From: Yamagishiella unicocca | Lineage: Eukaryota > Chlorophyta > Chlorophyceae > Chlamydomonadales > Volvocaceae | Reading direction: 5' to 3' | NCBI GenBank assembly: GCA_003116995.1 | Contig: BDSL01000066.1 | Location: 525,529-589,528 of the forward strand | DNA length: 64,000 bases | Shown: in pieces, positions 33,112-43,563 of the stretch | Numbering within the stretch: the stretch's first letter is position 1 | Layout: every line of letters starts with the position of its first letter | Program-made: the position numbers and the translations under genes | Notes under the pieces: generated by a model | Told to the model about the DNA's origin: nothing | Seen by the model: the letters and a program-made list of their open reading frames with translations, nothing else | The model's database searches: none

Positions 33112-33358
33112 TGTTGTGGAATGATGGTCCTGCTAAGCAGCGTATTGGAGGCTTTAGCCGTATCGCAGTACGGTTCTCTGTGTGGTGTTCGGAGAGCGAT
33201 CCCTGAGTTCTCACTGTAACGGATTATGGAGTAATCGCCCTTATCACAACACGTCCCTGCCCGGTGGCTTGGTGAGTATACAGACTGGAGATGTATTGTC
33301 TTGAGAAGAACAGTAGCCTGACCGCCCGTTCTCGTGTTGAGAAGCAGGCAGCGCAACA
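33112..33358 (+). mobile_element. Copia 3' LTR (247 bp)
   Basis: Begins TGTTGTGGAATGATGG and ends GGCAGCGCAACA, so it has TGTTG/CAACA inverted ends, and starts 11 bp after the Pol stop behind a polypurine tract. No second copy was seen in the window, consistent with loss of the 5' half. Confidence 0.75.
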
Positions 33359-33871
33359 GTCAACCCCATGACGCGACCCAACGCAAGAGAGTGCCGAGGA
33401 AACAAAATACGCAGCAAAACTGCTGCTGGACGGGACCATTAAAGGCAAACGCACAGGTCTTGCCGCAAATGTTCTTGCCAGACATCGAACGGTGAAAGCT
33501 CGATGTACCTCGATGTACGGCATTTGCTACTAAACTGAGTTTGGTATCGATCCAGGCCTGATGCTTGCCAATTGGAGTCGGCCCAGCATGGACAACGGCC
33601 ATAACGCACAAGAACAGTATCGATTGTGTACTACAAAATTGAGAGGAACTCTTCAATATGTGCACCAGTTTAATGAAATGATGTCGTAAAGTAAACCATG
33701 TAATATGAGCGCAAAGAACAGCAAGTATGTGGAGAGCATGTAATGTAACTGCTGCTACTACTACCAAATCCAAAAACTGCATAACTCAACTCCGTCCAAT
33801 CACAACCATCTGCGTGCTGTGTCCCATCCATGCATGCGGGTCGGCCTTTGTGGAGCCGTACCAGCCTTATG

Positions 33872-33905
33872 ACAAGGGGTGTCAGCTCTCGAGGACACCC
33901 CTTGT
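33872..33905. other. Perfect 12-bp stem hairpin
   Basis: Arms ACAAGGGGTGTC and GACACCCCTTGT around a 10-nt loop. It lies about 85 bp beyond the stop codon of the kinase gene, so it could be in its 3' UTR. Confidence 0.6.
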
Positions 33906-33988
33906 TTTACTTTGGCGTCCGCAGCCAGAGCTTGTTCCCAATTCGCAAAGACCCCCTGTGTGTGCGGCCCATGCCATCGTACCCCACT

Positions 33989-36781
33989 TCACACGCCCGC
34001 GCGCTCGATCAGGTCGTGCAGGTACTTTAGCAGGTCACTGGCATTGTCGATGTGGAGGTTGTCGAGCATGCAGAGAGCCTCCACGACGTTCTTCCGTGGT
34101 GTGTAGCCGTCCTTGCTGACCAACAGGTCCTTCCACTGAACGCCCACATTGCGCAGCACCTCGATGACCATCGCCACGGCCAGCATGTGCCTGGTTAAGG
34201 CAGTGCAGTGTGGGGTATGCCATATATGTTAGCAGGGTAACATGATGCTATTTGGCGGTCTTAGATATACGACTGGCATACAAGTGCACCTGTCTGCACT
34301 AGATTGGCACGAGCGGATAGCAATATGAAGCAGATCCACTGCAACACCGCTTAGACAGCTACCCTTGCGCACGCACCAGTCGAACTCCGGTGCAGCAGAA
34401 GCTGCTTTAACAGCGGGCGGCGCAAACCAACGAGTCGTGGAGATGATCTGCGAACCCGCGCGAACGGCAGAGCCGAAGTCGCCCAGCCACCACCTGTTCA
34501 AAGCAAATAAGGACGTCACATTGCGGGTCACATTGACCTCACATCTGCCATTTTGCTGCGTTTCTCATACCCCTTGGAATGCACCCAGCCACCCACCGGC
34601 CATCTGAGTCAAGGAAGATGTTGTCAGCCTGCACGGCAAATGAAGGTAACACATCAGGCATTATGTCATCACCTCACTCGGCTCCACCACCCAACAGGTC
34701 GCTCTGGATCCATGCATCATTTGCGGGGCCAAAAGCCCCAATTCCCTGTGCATCGTGCCTTGATACCTTGACGTCCATGTGTACGAAGCCCTTGCCGTGG
34801 ATCCACTCCAGCGCCGCTGCCATGCATTGCGCTCCGGTCAGCAGAGCGTTCAGGGGCAGCGGCGGCACATTGGCCAGGGTTGCCACGTACTGCCGCATCA
34901 ACACCGCTGTGTAGACACCTGGGGCGTGGCAAGCCGTTGCACAGTGCTCCTGTCCCAGCGTGAACGTGATGACCTCAGCAGCCACCACAGCCACATCCGC
35001 CGGCTTTCCGCAGCACAGCTCACGGCACGCTACCGCCTCGGAGCCGCCGGCTTCACCACTCGCCGCGGAGCCGCCCCCACTGGTGGGCTTGAGCAGCTTG
35101 AGCACAGAAGGGCGACCGAGGGCGTCCATCGCCGCCAGAAGGCTGAGGCTACCCCCACTCGAGTTTGGGAACAAGGGGCCGTTGACGTGCAGCCCGTTCT
35201 GCAAACGACAGCAAGTATTCCACCGGGTGTTAGACTGGTACAGCGTTGGATAAAAGCAAGGTGCAGGAGACGTCAATCCGTGTAGATCGGCGTGGATATT
35301 AAGATGCTCGTGCAGTGCGGTGCCGCGCTGTAGCGAAGCTACACAGCAAGCACATAAGGCTGTACAACAGACCTAACAAGTACTAATAACTACACTCGCT
35401 CAGCATCATGCAAACGCAAATCCATACAGTCGTCCCACTCGAGGGGATTCCCGCGTTTTACCAAAGGTAAGTCCCTCTTCTTTTGTTTCCCTTCGTCCCT
35501 CTTTCCTAGGAGGCCTTTTCGCGACCTTCGTTACATTGGTATCGAGACCAAACCGGTTCTCCCTTGCTTTCGCAAGTTCGTCGGTTCGACTCTTGTCAAC
35601 CGCACACTTCCGCATAAGGTGGAAAAATGCTCTTTCTTCGAAAACCTGAATTGCGAGTGCAGCCTCACATGTTCTATGTGGGGAATGCTGCCGCTAAGAG
35701 GGTAGGATATGGTGAAGAGAGGCTGAGCAAGCGAGTACACAAAAGTACAATACAGTGCACAGGCCTCAAAAAAAAGAGAGCCTATGCCCCTACACGCCAG
35801 CAAGGTATGAACCTCCGAGGCGTGGGTGCCCGAGGACGTGCGCCCTTCAGGGGGGGGGGAATGTAGCGAAGCTACACAGCAAGCACATAAGGCTGTACAA
35901 CAGACCTAACAAGTACTAATAACTACGCTCGCTCAGCATCCTAGGAGGCCTTTTCGCGACCTTCGTTACACGCGCCCTACCGAGCCTACCTGCTTCAGAA
36001 TCTCCGCCTCTGTTGACGGGCCGGGCAGGTTCTGCGCCTCCTGATAGAGATCCATCGCCGTGTCCACGGTGCTTGCCGTCATCAGCCGGGAGCTGAGGCG
36101 CCGGACGATGAGATCCAGCGTAGCCTCCTTTGGTCGGTCAATGTGACCCGCCTTGAGGAGCCCTTTAAACCTCTCCAAGTAGTCCTGGGGGCCTATGCTC
36201 TGGCAGAGAAACGGAGAGAGGGTAGGACGCAAAAAATCGACTTATAAAAATGGGGCACGGCAAACAGAGCGGAATTGTACTGTAAGCTCCAACTGGGCGC
36301 GTAGCAGCAGCAGCAGATTAATTATCTGTAGTTTATAAAAACATTGCGGGCACCGTAAACGCGTAACAACCAGGTCAGCTTGGCAGCAACTGCAGCTCAA
36401 GTCCACTGAGGCCCAGATTCGATGCAAAAACAGGGATGGCAACGGGATCGGCAGGTCACTGAAGAGCATGGTGGCAGCAACACGGCGGGTAGCAGGTTCC
36501 TAGCTTGTCCCGTTCCACAGTCCTGGCATATTCCCGAGACGTTTGCCTACCGACTGCTTCTGATGCAGGTTCAAAAGCAGTTTCAAAAGCAGATTCTTCT
36601 CCTCCTGTAGCATCGCTTTCTCCTCCTGTAGCATCGCTACAAACTGGAAACGCATTTCCGCCGTCAATCCGGCTTGTGTGAGCTCCTCTTTTGTCGCACG
36701 GATCTCCTCCTCTTTCTCGCGAATTTTCGCCTCGACGGCCCCCACTTTCGCATTTACGTCCTCTACATTGGGCAGCGCCAT
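33989..36781 (-). CDS. Coiled-coil protein kinase, 6 exons (407 aa)
   Basis: Exons, minus strand: 36781-36551, 36199-35990, 35198-34767, 34628-34597, 34493-34377, 34190-33989. All joins keep phase and total 408 codons. Residues about 10-75 form a coiled coil (IREKEEEIRATKEELTQ; MLQEEKAMLQEEKN). A divergent kinase domain follows: ATP-site Lys in SVLKLLKP, catalytic loop HMDVKADNIFLDSDG (HMD in place of HRD, with the Lys and Asn kept), WLGDFGSAV (metal-binding DFG), then TTRWFAPPA. The C-lobe is short, ending LLKYLHDLIERAGV. The N-lobe Gly loop is not obvious. Likely a Ser/Thr kinase or a weakly active relative; substrate unknown. Intron 2 holds a TRIM element, which is presumably spliced out. 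Confidence 0.82.
35329..35535 (+). repeat. TRIM left LTR (207 bp)
   Basis: Begins TGTAGCGAAGCTACACAGC and ends CTTCGTTACA. Includes a 98-bp segment absent from the right LTR. Confidence 0.88.
35862..35970 (+). repeat. TRIM right LTR (109 bp)
   Basis: Begins TGTAGCGAAGCTACACAGC and ends CTTCGTTACA. One visible substitution (CTACGCTC against CTACACTC) relative to the left LTR outside the 98-bp gap. Confidence 0.88.
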
Positions 36782-37389
36782 GGTTCAGGGAAGCTCAATG
36801 GCTTTGAGAACGTTGCTAGCCTGAACTTGTTAGGCTAATCGCTGCCGCACGGCCTGGGGCAAACCAAGGAAGGCCCGAATGAGAAACGCGTCCGCTGACA
36901 AGTACTATATCGTATGCGATGTGCGCCTGCGATGTTAGCTCAGAGCTCAGGTCGAATTTTCATAGCTTAGGCGTACGGAAGGGGGAATTTTCATATGTAC
37001 GGAAAGGGTAATTTTCACAATTTTCATAGGCACTCACCTCCATTCAGTTCCTGCAGGTGACATAACGACTTGCGTTTAAATTTACTTCAGTATTGCGCTC
37101 GCTGATTATCCCCCCGACCATGTTGCTACACCTTGCGCAAAGATGAGCGGCCTGCGCCGTTGTAAATTTAACAAACGTACATATATAAGTAGTAACTTAT
37201 TGAACTCTTTCACCGCCAGTAATTGTGGTGGCATGTCCAGCGCGTCGCCATCATGGGACGTGCAGCCGCGGCGCCAGGCTCCTACCCTTGCGAAGAGCAG
37301 GGACATTACACTGGTCAAGTATTTGTCGCGACAATACCATGAGCTCTTGTTCTGTGATGAAACCTGGAGCGTTGCGGAATTCTTGTGTC
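36782..37389. other. Upstream region of the kinase gene; no gene seen
   Basis: Would contain the kinase promoter. It includes a repeated GGGGGAATTTTCATA / GGGTAATTTTCACA word at 36980-37030. I could not assign a promoter element. Confidence 0.4.
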
Positions 37390-38189
37390 GCAACGTCCCG
37401 TGACAGCTGCAATGGTTAGTGCGGTTGTGCGCGCTGGCTATGGCGGGGCCACAAATGCGGGATCGACCGACGGGGCCGCTCAACGAGCGGAGCAAACGGC
37501 GGCATCGCAACTGACGACACAACAACCGACGGAGCAGCAACTGACAGGCCCGCAACTGGCAGGCAGGGCCACAACTGGCAGGGCCAAAACCGGAAGGGCC
37601 ACGACCCGCAGAGGATTGGACGGGTTGCAGGCCTCAGCTGCATGAGCCTCACCCGCCGTGCCAGCCCACAGCAGCACAGGCCGCCGGGCCCTGTTGCTGC
37701 CGGCTCGCGGTGGCCGCCGCCGCCGTCGCCACAGCTGGATACACCCTCGACGCGGGCCCCCCCGCGGACGCCGCCATGGGCGTGGACCTCCTGGCGCAGC
37801 GCCTGAGCAGCCGCAGCTCCAGCTCCGCCTCCTTGGCCACCACCGCCCTGCACGTGTCCACAGTGGCAGGAGCTGTGCTGGCACGATGCTCGGCGCCAGC
37901 ATCACCAGCGGCGGCCCCTCCAATGTGTCGTTGCGCTAGCAGCCGCACGCGTGAGCCGCTGCTGCGGGTACTGTGCGGCCCGGGCTGCTGGTCTGGCGTG
38001 CCATCGGATCCTATATCTTGTTCGGACTCCGTGCCCCTTACACGCTGCAGCAGCGCCATGCTTGCATGGCTGTCCGCCACCAGCGGAGGGCCGAGCCCCG
38101 AAACAGGCAGCCCTATGCGCACAGCGCACAGCCGCTGCTGCAGCACCAATCGGCGCGGGATGCCATCGGGACGGCTGTGGAAGCTGCTG

Positions 38190-38350
38190 CGGTGACAGCA
38201 GCAGCGGCGGTGGCAGCAGCAGCAGCGGCGGTGGAAGCAGCGGCGGCAACAGCAGCAGCGGCGGTGGCAGCAGCAGCAGCGGCGGTGGCAGCAGCAGCAG
38301 CGGTGGCAACGGCAGCGGCGGTGGCAACGGCAGCGGCGGTGGCAACAACA
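38190..38350. repeat. GCAGCAGCGGCGGTG triplet tract
   Basis: Alternating AGC/GGC/GGT triplets. They read as Ser-Gly, Ala or Arg/Cys runs depending on frame and strand. It lies between protein-like stretches, so it could be part of a gene, but no exon model could be supported in 37390-39420. Confidence 0.8.
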
Positions 38351-38869
38351 GTGCCGCTGCCAGCAGACTGCGAAAATAAGCGGAGGAAGAGGGCGTTGCG
38401 GACGCTGCTCAGCCAGTTTAGCTTGACCTCAGTAACGACGGCTGCCATGCGCCGGCAGGCTACGGCTCCAATCAGCGATAGCGATGGCGACGCCTCTGAA
38501 GGACCCGCCGCACTGCCACGGCGGCGGCGGCCGTCGAACAGTGGACCCGGAGACAGCAGCGGGGGAAGCGGCGGCGGCGGTAATAGCGGCGGTGGTGGCC
38601 GTCACCACCGCATGGTAGATGCGCTGAGCAACGGATGGGAACCGCCTCACCCGGATGTCGTCACCGCAACAGGGAACTGCTGTCACCAATACGCGCATCG
38701 TGCTGCCCGGGAGCCCGCCCCGCGACGCCAGGCGGGCCGGGTCGGACGTACATGCCGGCGGGCCCTCAGACCCGCTCACCGGCGCCGCCGAAGAAAAGGC
38801 CGCTGCCCAGGGCAGTCGCACTGCCGCAGGCGGCGCCAGGGGTGCTGGCCCAGGCGTCGGCTCGCGGCG

Positions 38870-39268
38870 GTGGTAACTGCAGCGGCGACAGCAGCAGCAG
38901 CGGCGGTGGAAGCAGCAGCGGCGGTGGAAGCAGCAGCGGCGGCAGCAGCTGCAGCGGCGGTAGCAGCAGCGGCGGCGGCAACAGCAGCAGCAGCGGCGGC
39001 AACAGCAGTGGCGGTGGCAACAGCAGCGGCGGTGGCAACTGCAGCGGCGGTGGCAACTGTAGCGGCGGTGGCAACTGCAGCGGCGGTGGCAACTGCAGCG
39101 GCGGTGGCAACTGCAGCGGCGGCAGCAGGGGCGGCAGCAGCGGCGGCAGCAGCGGCGGCAGCAGCGGCGGCGGCAGCAGCGGCGGCAGCAGCAGCGGCGG
39201 CAACAGCAGCAGCGGCGGTGGCAACAGCAGCGGCGGTGGCAACAGCAGCGGCGGTGGCAACAGCAGTC
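38870..39268. repeat. AGCGGCGGTGGCAAC triplet tract
   Basis: Longer sister of the tract at 38190-38350, dominated by GGCGGTGGCAACAGCAGC and GGCGGCAGCAGC units. Flanking minus-strand sequence such as AISEPYLGDMLVPQEPGY looks protein-like but was not placed in a gene. Confidence 0.85.
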
Positions 39269-39429
39269 TTTGGAGCTGGCGTACCCAGGCTCCTGGGGCA
39301 CCAACATGTCTCCGAGGTACGGCTCAGAGATGGCGCTCTGCCTGCAATGGCTCTTCCAGCTCATTGGCTGGCAGGACGAGGGGGCAGCAGCGAGGCGCAT
39401 CCCAGCCACCCAGCTGGTTAACAACGCCG

Positions 39430-39635
39430 CAAGGGGCATCAGGGAGGCGAGAGGGAGGCAAGAGGGGCATCAAGGAGGCGACAGGGGCACCAGGGAGGTG
39501 ATAAGCGCATCAAGGAGGCGAGAGGGGCACCAGGGAGGTGAGAGGGGCATCAGGGAGGCGAGGGGGGCATCAGGGGGGTGAGAGGGGCATCAGGGAGGTG
39601 AGAGGGGCATCAGGGAGGCGAGAGGGGCACCAGGG
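39430..39635. repeat. Short tandem repeat GGGGCATCAGGGAGGCGAGA
   Basis: About 10 imperfect copies of an 18-20 bp unit (GAGAGGGGCATCAGGGAGG with CACCAG variants), immediately before the 210-bp array. Confidence 0.82.
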
Positions 39636-42000
39636 ACTGGTTGGCCACGCCGCGGCACCTCTCGGCGGCGATCAATGGGCGCAGCAAGGCAACATGGAGG
39701 GGCTGATGTTGCCTGGACTGGGGCCCAGCAGCCAGGCGACGCCAGGAGCACTGCCGCGTGCATCGTCGCAGTGGCAGCAGCAGCAGCGCGTTGGCTGGCA
39801 GGCCGAGGGGTCAGCAGCCGGTATGGTAGCGGCGCATCCCACCCAGCTGGTTGGCCACGCCGCGGCACCTCTCGGCGGCGATCAATGGGCGCAGCAAGGC
39901 AACATGGAGGGGCTGATGTTGCCTGGACTGGGGCCCAGCAGCCAGGCGACGCCAGGAGCACTGCCGCGTGCATCGTCGCAGTGGCAGCAGCAGCAGCGCG
40001 TTGGCTGGCAGGCCGAGGGGTCAGCAGCCGGTATGGTAGCGGCGCATCCCACCCAGCTGGTTGGCCACGCCGCGGCACCTCTCGGCGGCGATCAATGGGC
40101 GCAGCAAGGCAACATGGAGGGGCTGATGTTGCCTGAACTGGGGCCCAGCAGCCAGGCGACGCCAGGAGCACTGCCGCGTGCATCGTCGCAGTGGCAGCAG
40201 CAGCAGCGCGTTGGCTGGCAGGCCGAGGGGTCAGCAGCCGGTATGGTAGCGGCGCATCCCACCCAGCTGGTTGGCCACGCCGCGGCACCTCTCGGCGGCG
40301 ATCAATGGGCGCAGCAAGGCAACATGGAGGGGCTGATGTTGCCTGGACTGGGGCCCAGCAGCCAGGCGACGCCAGGAGCACTGCCGCGTGCATCGTCGCA
40401 GTGGCAGCAGCAGCAGCGCGTTGGCTGGCAGGCCGAGGGGTCAGCAGCCGGTATGGTAGCGGCGCATCCCACCCAGCTGGTTGGCCACGCCGCGGCACCT
40501 CTCGGCGGCGATCAATGGGCGCAGCAAGGCAACATGGAGGGGCTGATGTTGCCTGGACTGGGGCCCAGCAGCCAGGCGACGCCAGGAGCACTGCCGCGTG
40601 CATCGTCGCAGTGGCAGCAGCAGCAGCGCGTTGGCTGGCAGGCCGAGGGGTCAGCAGCCGGTATGGTAGCGGCGCATCCCACCCAGCTGGTTGGCCACGC
40701 CGCGGCACCTCTCGGCGGCGATCAATGGGCGCAGCAAGGCAACATGGAGGGGCTGATGTTGCCTGGACTGGGGCCCAGCAGCCAGGCGACGACAGGAGCA
40801 CTGCCGCGTGCATCGTCGCAGTGGCAGCAGCAGCAGCGCGTTGGCTGGCAGGCCGAGGGGTCAGCAGCCGGTATGGTAGCGGCGCATCCCACCCAGCTGG
40901 TTGGCCACGCCGCGGCACCTCTCGGCGGCGATCAATGGGCGCAGCAAGGCAACATGGAGGGGCTGATGTTGCCTGGACTGGGGCCCAGCAGCCAGGCGAC
41001 GCCAGGAGCACTGCCGCGTGCATCGTCGCAGTGGCAGCAGCAGCAGCGCGTTGGCTGGCAGGCCGAGGGGTCAGCAGCCGGTATGGTAGCGGCGCATCCC
41101 ACCCAGCTGGTTGGCCACGCCGCGGCACCTCTCGGCGGCGATCAATGGGCGCAGCAAGGCAACATGGAGGGGCTGATGTTGCCTGGACTGGGGCCCAGCA
41201 GCCAGGCGACGCCAGGAGCACTGCCGCGTGCATCGTCGCAGTGGCAGCAGCAGCAGCGCGTTGGCTGGCAGGCCGAGGGGTCAGCAGCCGGTATGGTAGC
41301 GGCGCATCCCACCCAGCTGGTTGGCCACGCCGCGGCACCTCTCGGCGGCGATCAATGGGCGCAGCAAGGCAACATGGAGGGGCTGATGTTGCCTGGACTG
41401 GGGCCCAGCAGCCAGGCGACGCCAGGAGCACTGCCGCGTGCATCGTCGCAGTGGCAGCAGCAGCAGCGCGTTGGCTGGCAGGCCGAGGGGTCAGCAGCCG
41501 GTATGGTAGCGGCGCATCCCACCCAGCTGGTTGGCCACGCCGCGGCACCTCTCGGCGGCGATCAATGGGCGCAGCAAGGCAACATGGAGGGGCTGATGTT
41601 GCCTGGACTGGGGCCCAGCAGCCAGGCGACGACAGGAGCACTGCCGCGTGCATCGTCGCAGTGGCAGCAGCAGCAGCGCGTTGGCTGGCAGGCCGAGGGG
41701 TCAGCAGCCGGTATGGTAGCGGCGCATCCCACCCAGCTGGTTGGCCACGCCGCGGCACCTCTCGGCGGCGATCAATGGGCGCAGCAAGGCAACATGGAGG
41801 GGCTGATGTTGCCTGGACTGGGGCCCAGCAGCCAGGCGACGCCAGGAGCACTGCCGCGTGCATCGTCGCAGTGGCAGCAGCAGCAGCGCGTGGTGGGATC
41901 AACTACAGGGCGGCTAGGGGATCGTGGCAACAAATCCACAGATAATCGTGGCAGCACACGACACGTCGCTAAGAGACGGCCACCTAAGCTGATGATGTGA
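39502..42000 (+). CDS. ORF made of 70-residue repeats (unknown; may be only a repeat)
   Basis: Open plus-strand frame from after a TGA at 39499 to TGA at 41998-42000. It crosses the 210-bp array, giving about 10.7 copies of a 70-residue unit with LVGHAAAPLGGDQWAQQGNM and WQQQQRVGWQAEGSAAGMVA. The end is unique (KRRPPKLMM). Because 210 is divisible by three, one open unit makes the whole array open, and the minus strand and another plus frame are open as well. I cannot say whether it is expressed. Confidence 0.35.
39636..41890 (+). repeat. 210-bp tandem array, about 10.7 near-identical copies
   Basis: The unit begins CTGGTTGGCCACGCCGCGGC and carries GTGGCAGCAGCAGCAGCGCG. Only three scattered substitutions were noticed (near 40135, 40793 and 41633). 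The last two are the same change, exactly 840 bp (four units) apart. This indicates recent amplification. Confidence 0.95.
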
Positions 42001-42945
42001 GGATGTACTTTAATGTCCACGAAGATGGCGCAATTGTGAGCGGTGCAGCGCTAGGGCATCAAGGCGGCCACTGTGTGGGGGGACGGCGCGAACGCATGTA
42101 AGCAAAACGTCCTCAACCCATAACACAAATGATGAAGGGCCTGCCATGGTGAGGACCCAGCGCCGGGTCCATATCATCACGTCACGACTTGCCGGCATAT
42201 CGTACATGAAGGGAGGTGGCGCGAGGCCGTGCGGCCGCGAAATGGGGATTCCCCCGGGGGTCGGGTCGTGTGCAAAGAGCGCTCTGGAGACATGGGGGGG
42301 CAGTCCGGCAGGTCGGATAGCAGAGAGGACCTCATGGACCAATGCTGGAAAGAGCGAGCTGGCACGCGGGCCGACTAGCACACACTCACGCGCGCATGCA
42401 ATCTCATTTCGTTCAGCACCACAGAATGGACGCATAGCACGCTGGTGTTGTGCCAGTGAAGCAATGGGAATGTTGCCAATGAAGCATTGGGAATGTTGCG
42501 TACAATCCGCTGCAAGTATAAGTGCACGTGCCTCGCCTCCGACGCTCCTTTTGCTCCGTGGCGGTGCATGAAGGGCGCATCGTATTTTCGGAGCAGGGTC
42601 CAAATACCAGCAAGGGCACTACGGACTCGGCCCTAGCCAAAATCCCCCTATGAGCTGTGAACCCAACGAGGCCATCCCTTGGACGGTGAGAGGCGTATAA
42701 GTACAACAGCAGTCAACTGCGCGCACCGCTGACCGGTAAGAGCGGTTTGGTTTCGGGGTCCCTCTCTCGCTCGTCCCGTGCGGCCCCCCCTTTGTATTTC
42801 TCAAGCTTCACGCGCGGCAATTTGCGCAAGTTATGGGGTGCTGTATCCTGCGCTGAGTGGTGATACAGTGAGACGTAGTGCAATACGGCAGTCCAAGACA
42901 TTTTCTTTACCTAGGTTAGCATATTATCATAAGTGCGCGTTAGAC

Positions 42946-43563
42946 ATGTCGGCGCTCAAGGTTGCTTCGCGACACGTCCAGGGGGAGCTTCGCGCTCAGG
43001 GCGCTATGCAGGTTGCCGGCGAGCGCGACGATGTCGAGGAGCGCATGAAGATAGTTTTCTGGCAGTCTGCTGAGGGCAGGCCTTCGCCGCTGCTGGATGA
43101 GTTGTTTGGGAGCTTTCTTGACACAAACGTCTTTCAGGGGCAGCACTTCTCCTTCGACATGGTCCGCAAGGTCAAGGAGAAGCTGTTCTTCCGGTTTGAG
43201 CACGCTGGCATCCCATACCTTGCCACCGTCCATCGGTATCGCCGCCCCGACTCCGATGTTGTGGTGCTGAAGCTCCCGAACAATGGCTTCTCCTACATCG
43301 AGAAGGTTCCGGGCAAAGAGTTCTTTTGGCACAAGCAGCCCGGTTGGGTCGAGTTGCCGTGCTCCGCGGCACTCGCCCAGTTCCCGACCATGCAGGAGGT
43401 TCTCCGCAAGCAGTACAGCAAGGCGGTTCTCTTCTACAACGTCGAGGCATGCCGCATCGACATGGAGTTTGAGCCGAAGGAAGCCACCGACCCGATGTTA
43501 ATGGTGACCTACGAGCCGCGGTCGCCCTATATCGACACGAAGGGCATGCGGAAGGCATTCTGA
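42946..43563 (+). CDS. Intact single-exon protein of unknown function (205 aa)
   Basis: ATG 42946 to TGA 43561-43563, uninterrupted, with codon use like a real gene. An N-terminal charged helix (DDVEERMKIVFWQSAEGRPS), then a mixed alpha/beta region with FFRFEHAGIPYLATVHRY, VVVLKLPNNGFSYIEKVPGK, FFWHKQPGWVELPCSAALAQ and DPMLMVTYEPRSPYIDTKGM. No signal peptide, membrane segment or familiar motif is visible. The frame is open upstream to about 42780 but lacks gene-like composition there, so the downstream ATG is preferred. It could be an accessory ORF of a mobile element. Confidence 0.6.
   Translation: MSALKVASRHVQGELRAQGAMQVAGERDDVEERMKIVFWQSAEGRPSPLLDELFGSFLDTNVFQGQHFSFDMVRKVKEKLFFRFEHAGIPYLATVHRYRRPDSDVVVLKLPNNGFSYIEKVPGKEFFWHKQPGWVELPCSAALAQFPTMQEVLRKQYSKAVLFYNVEACRIDMEFEPKEATDPMLMVTYEPRSPYIDTKGMRKAF

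Larger units (their letters stand above)
29500..33358 (+). mobile_element. Ty1/Copia retrotransposon remnant, interrupted
   Basis: Copia order is kept: integrase C-terminal part, start of RT, then (after a foreign insert) the end of RNase H and the 3' LTR. The 5' LTR, gag, protease and the middle of RT are missing. Frameshifts and nonsense codons show it is inactive. The insert replaces the RT catalytic region, so deletion accompanied or followed insertion. Confidence 0.82.
35329..35970 (-). mobile_element. TRIM (miniature LTR retrotransposon), 642 bp
   Basis: LTRs at 35329-35535 and 35862-35970 with inverted ends TGTAGCGAAG / CTTCGTTACA. A primer-binding-like site TGGTATCGAGACC starts 2 bp inside the left LTR (35537), and a polypurine tract (AGGGGGGGGGGAA) ends at the right LTR, so the element's own sense is plus. 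The 5-bp target duplication CGCGC flanks it (35324-35328 and 35971-35975). The internal region of about 325 bp encodes nothing recognisable. The left LTR has an extra 98 bp (35409-35506) that the right LTR lacks. Strand is given relative to the host gene intron it occupies. Confidence 0.88.

Noticed and set aside
33112..33358. Copia 3' LTR as a solo LTR
   Set aside because: It is directly preceded by the Copia RNase H end and a polypurine tract, so it is the 3' LTR of the truncated element.
34674..35276. Protein kinase reading extended past 35198 and 34767 as one long ORF
   Set aside because: The ends are intron sequence: a clear acceptor precedes 35198 and a GTATCA donor follows 34768, with phases matching the neighbouring exons.
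37106..38149. Overlapping minus-strand ORFs near 37.1-38.1 kb as a gene
   Set aside because: Some stretches look protein-like, but frames conflict and no consistent exon chain or known motif could be found; left unannotated.
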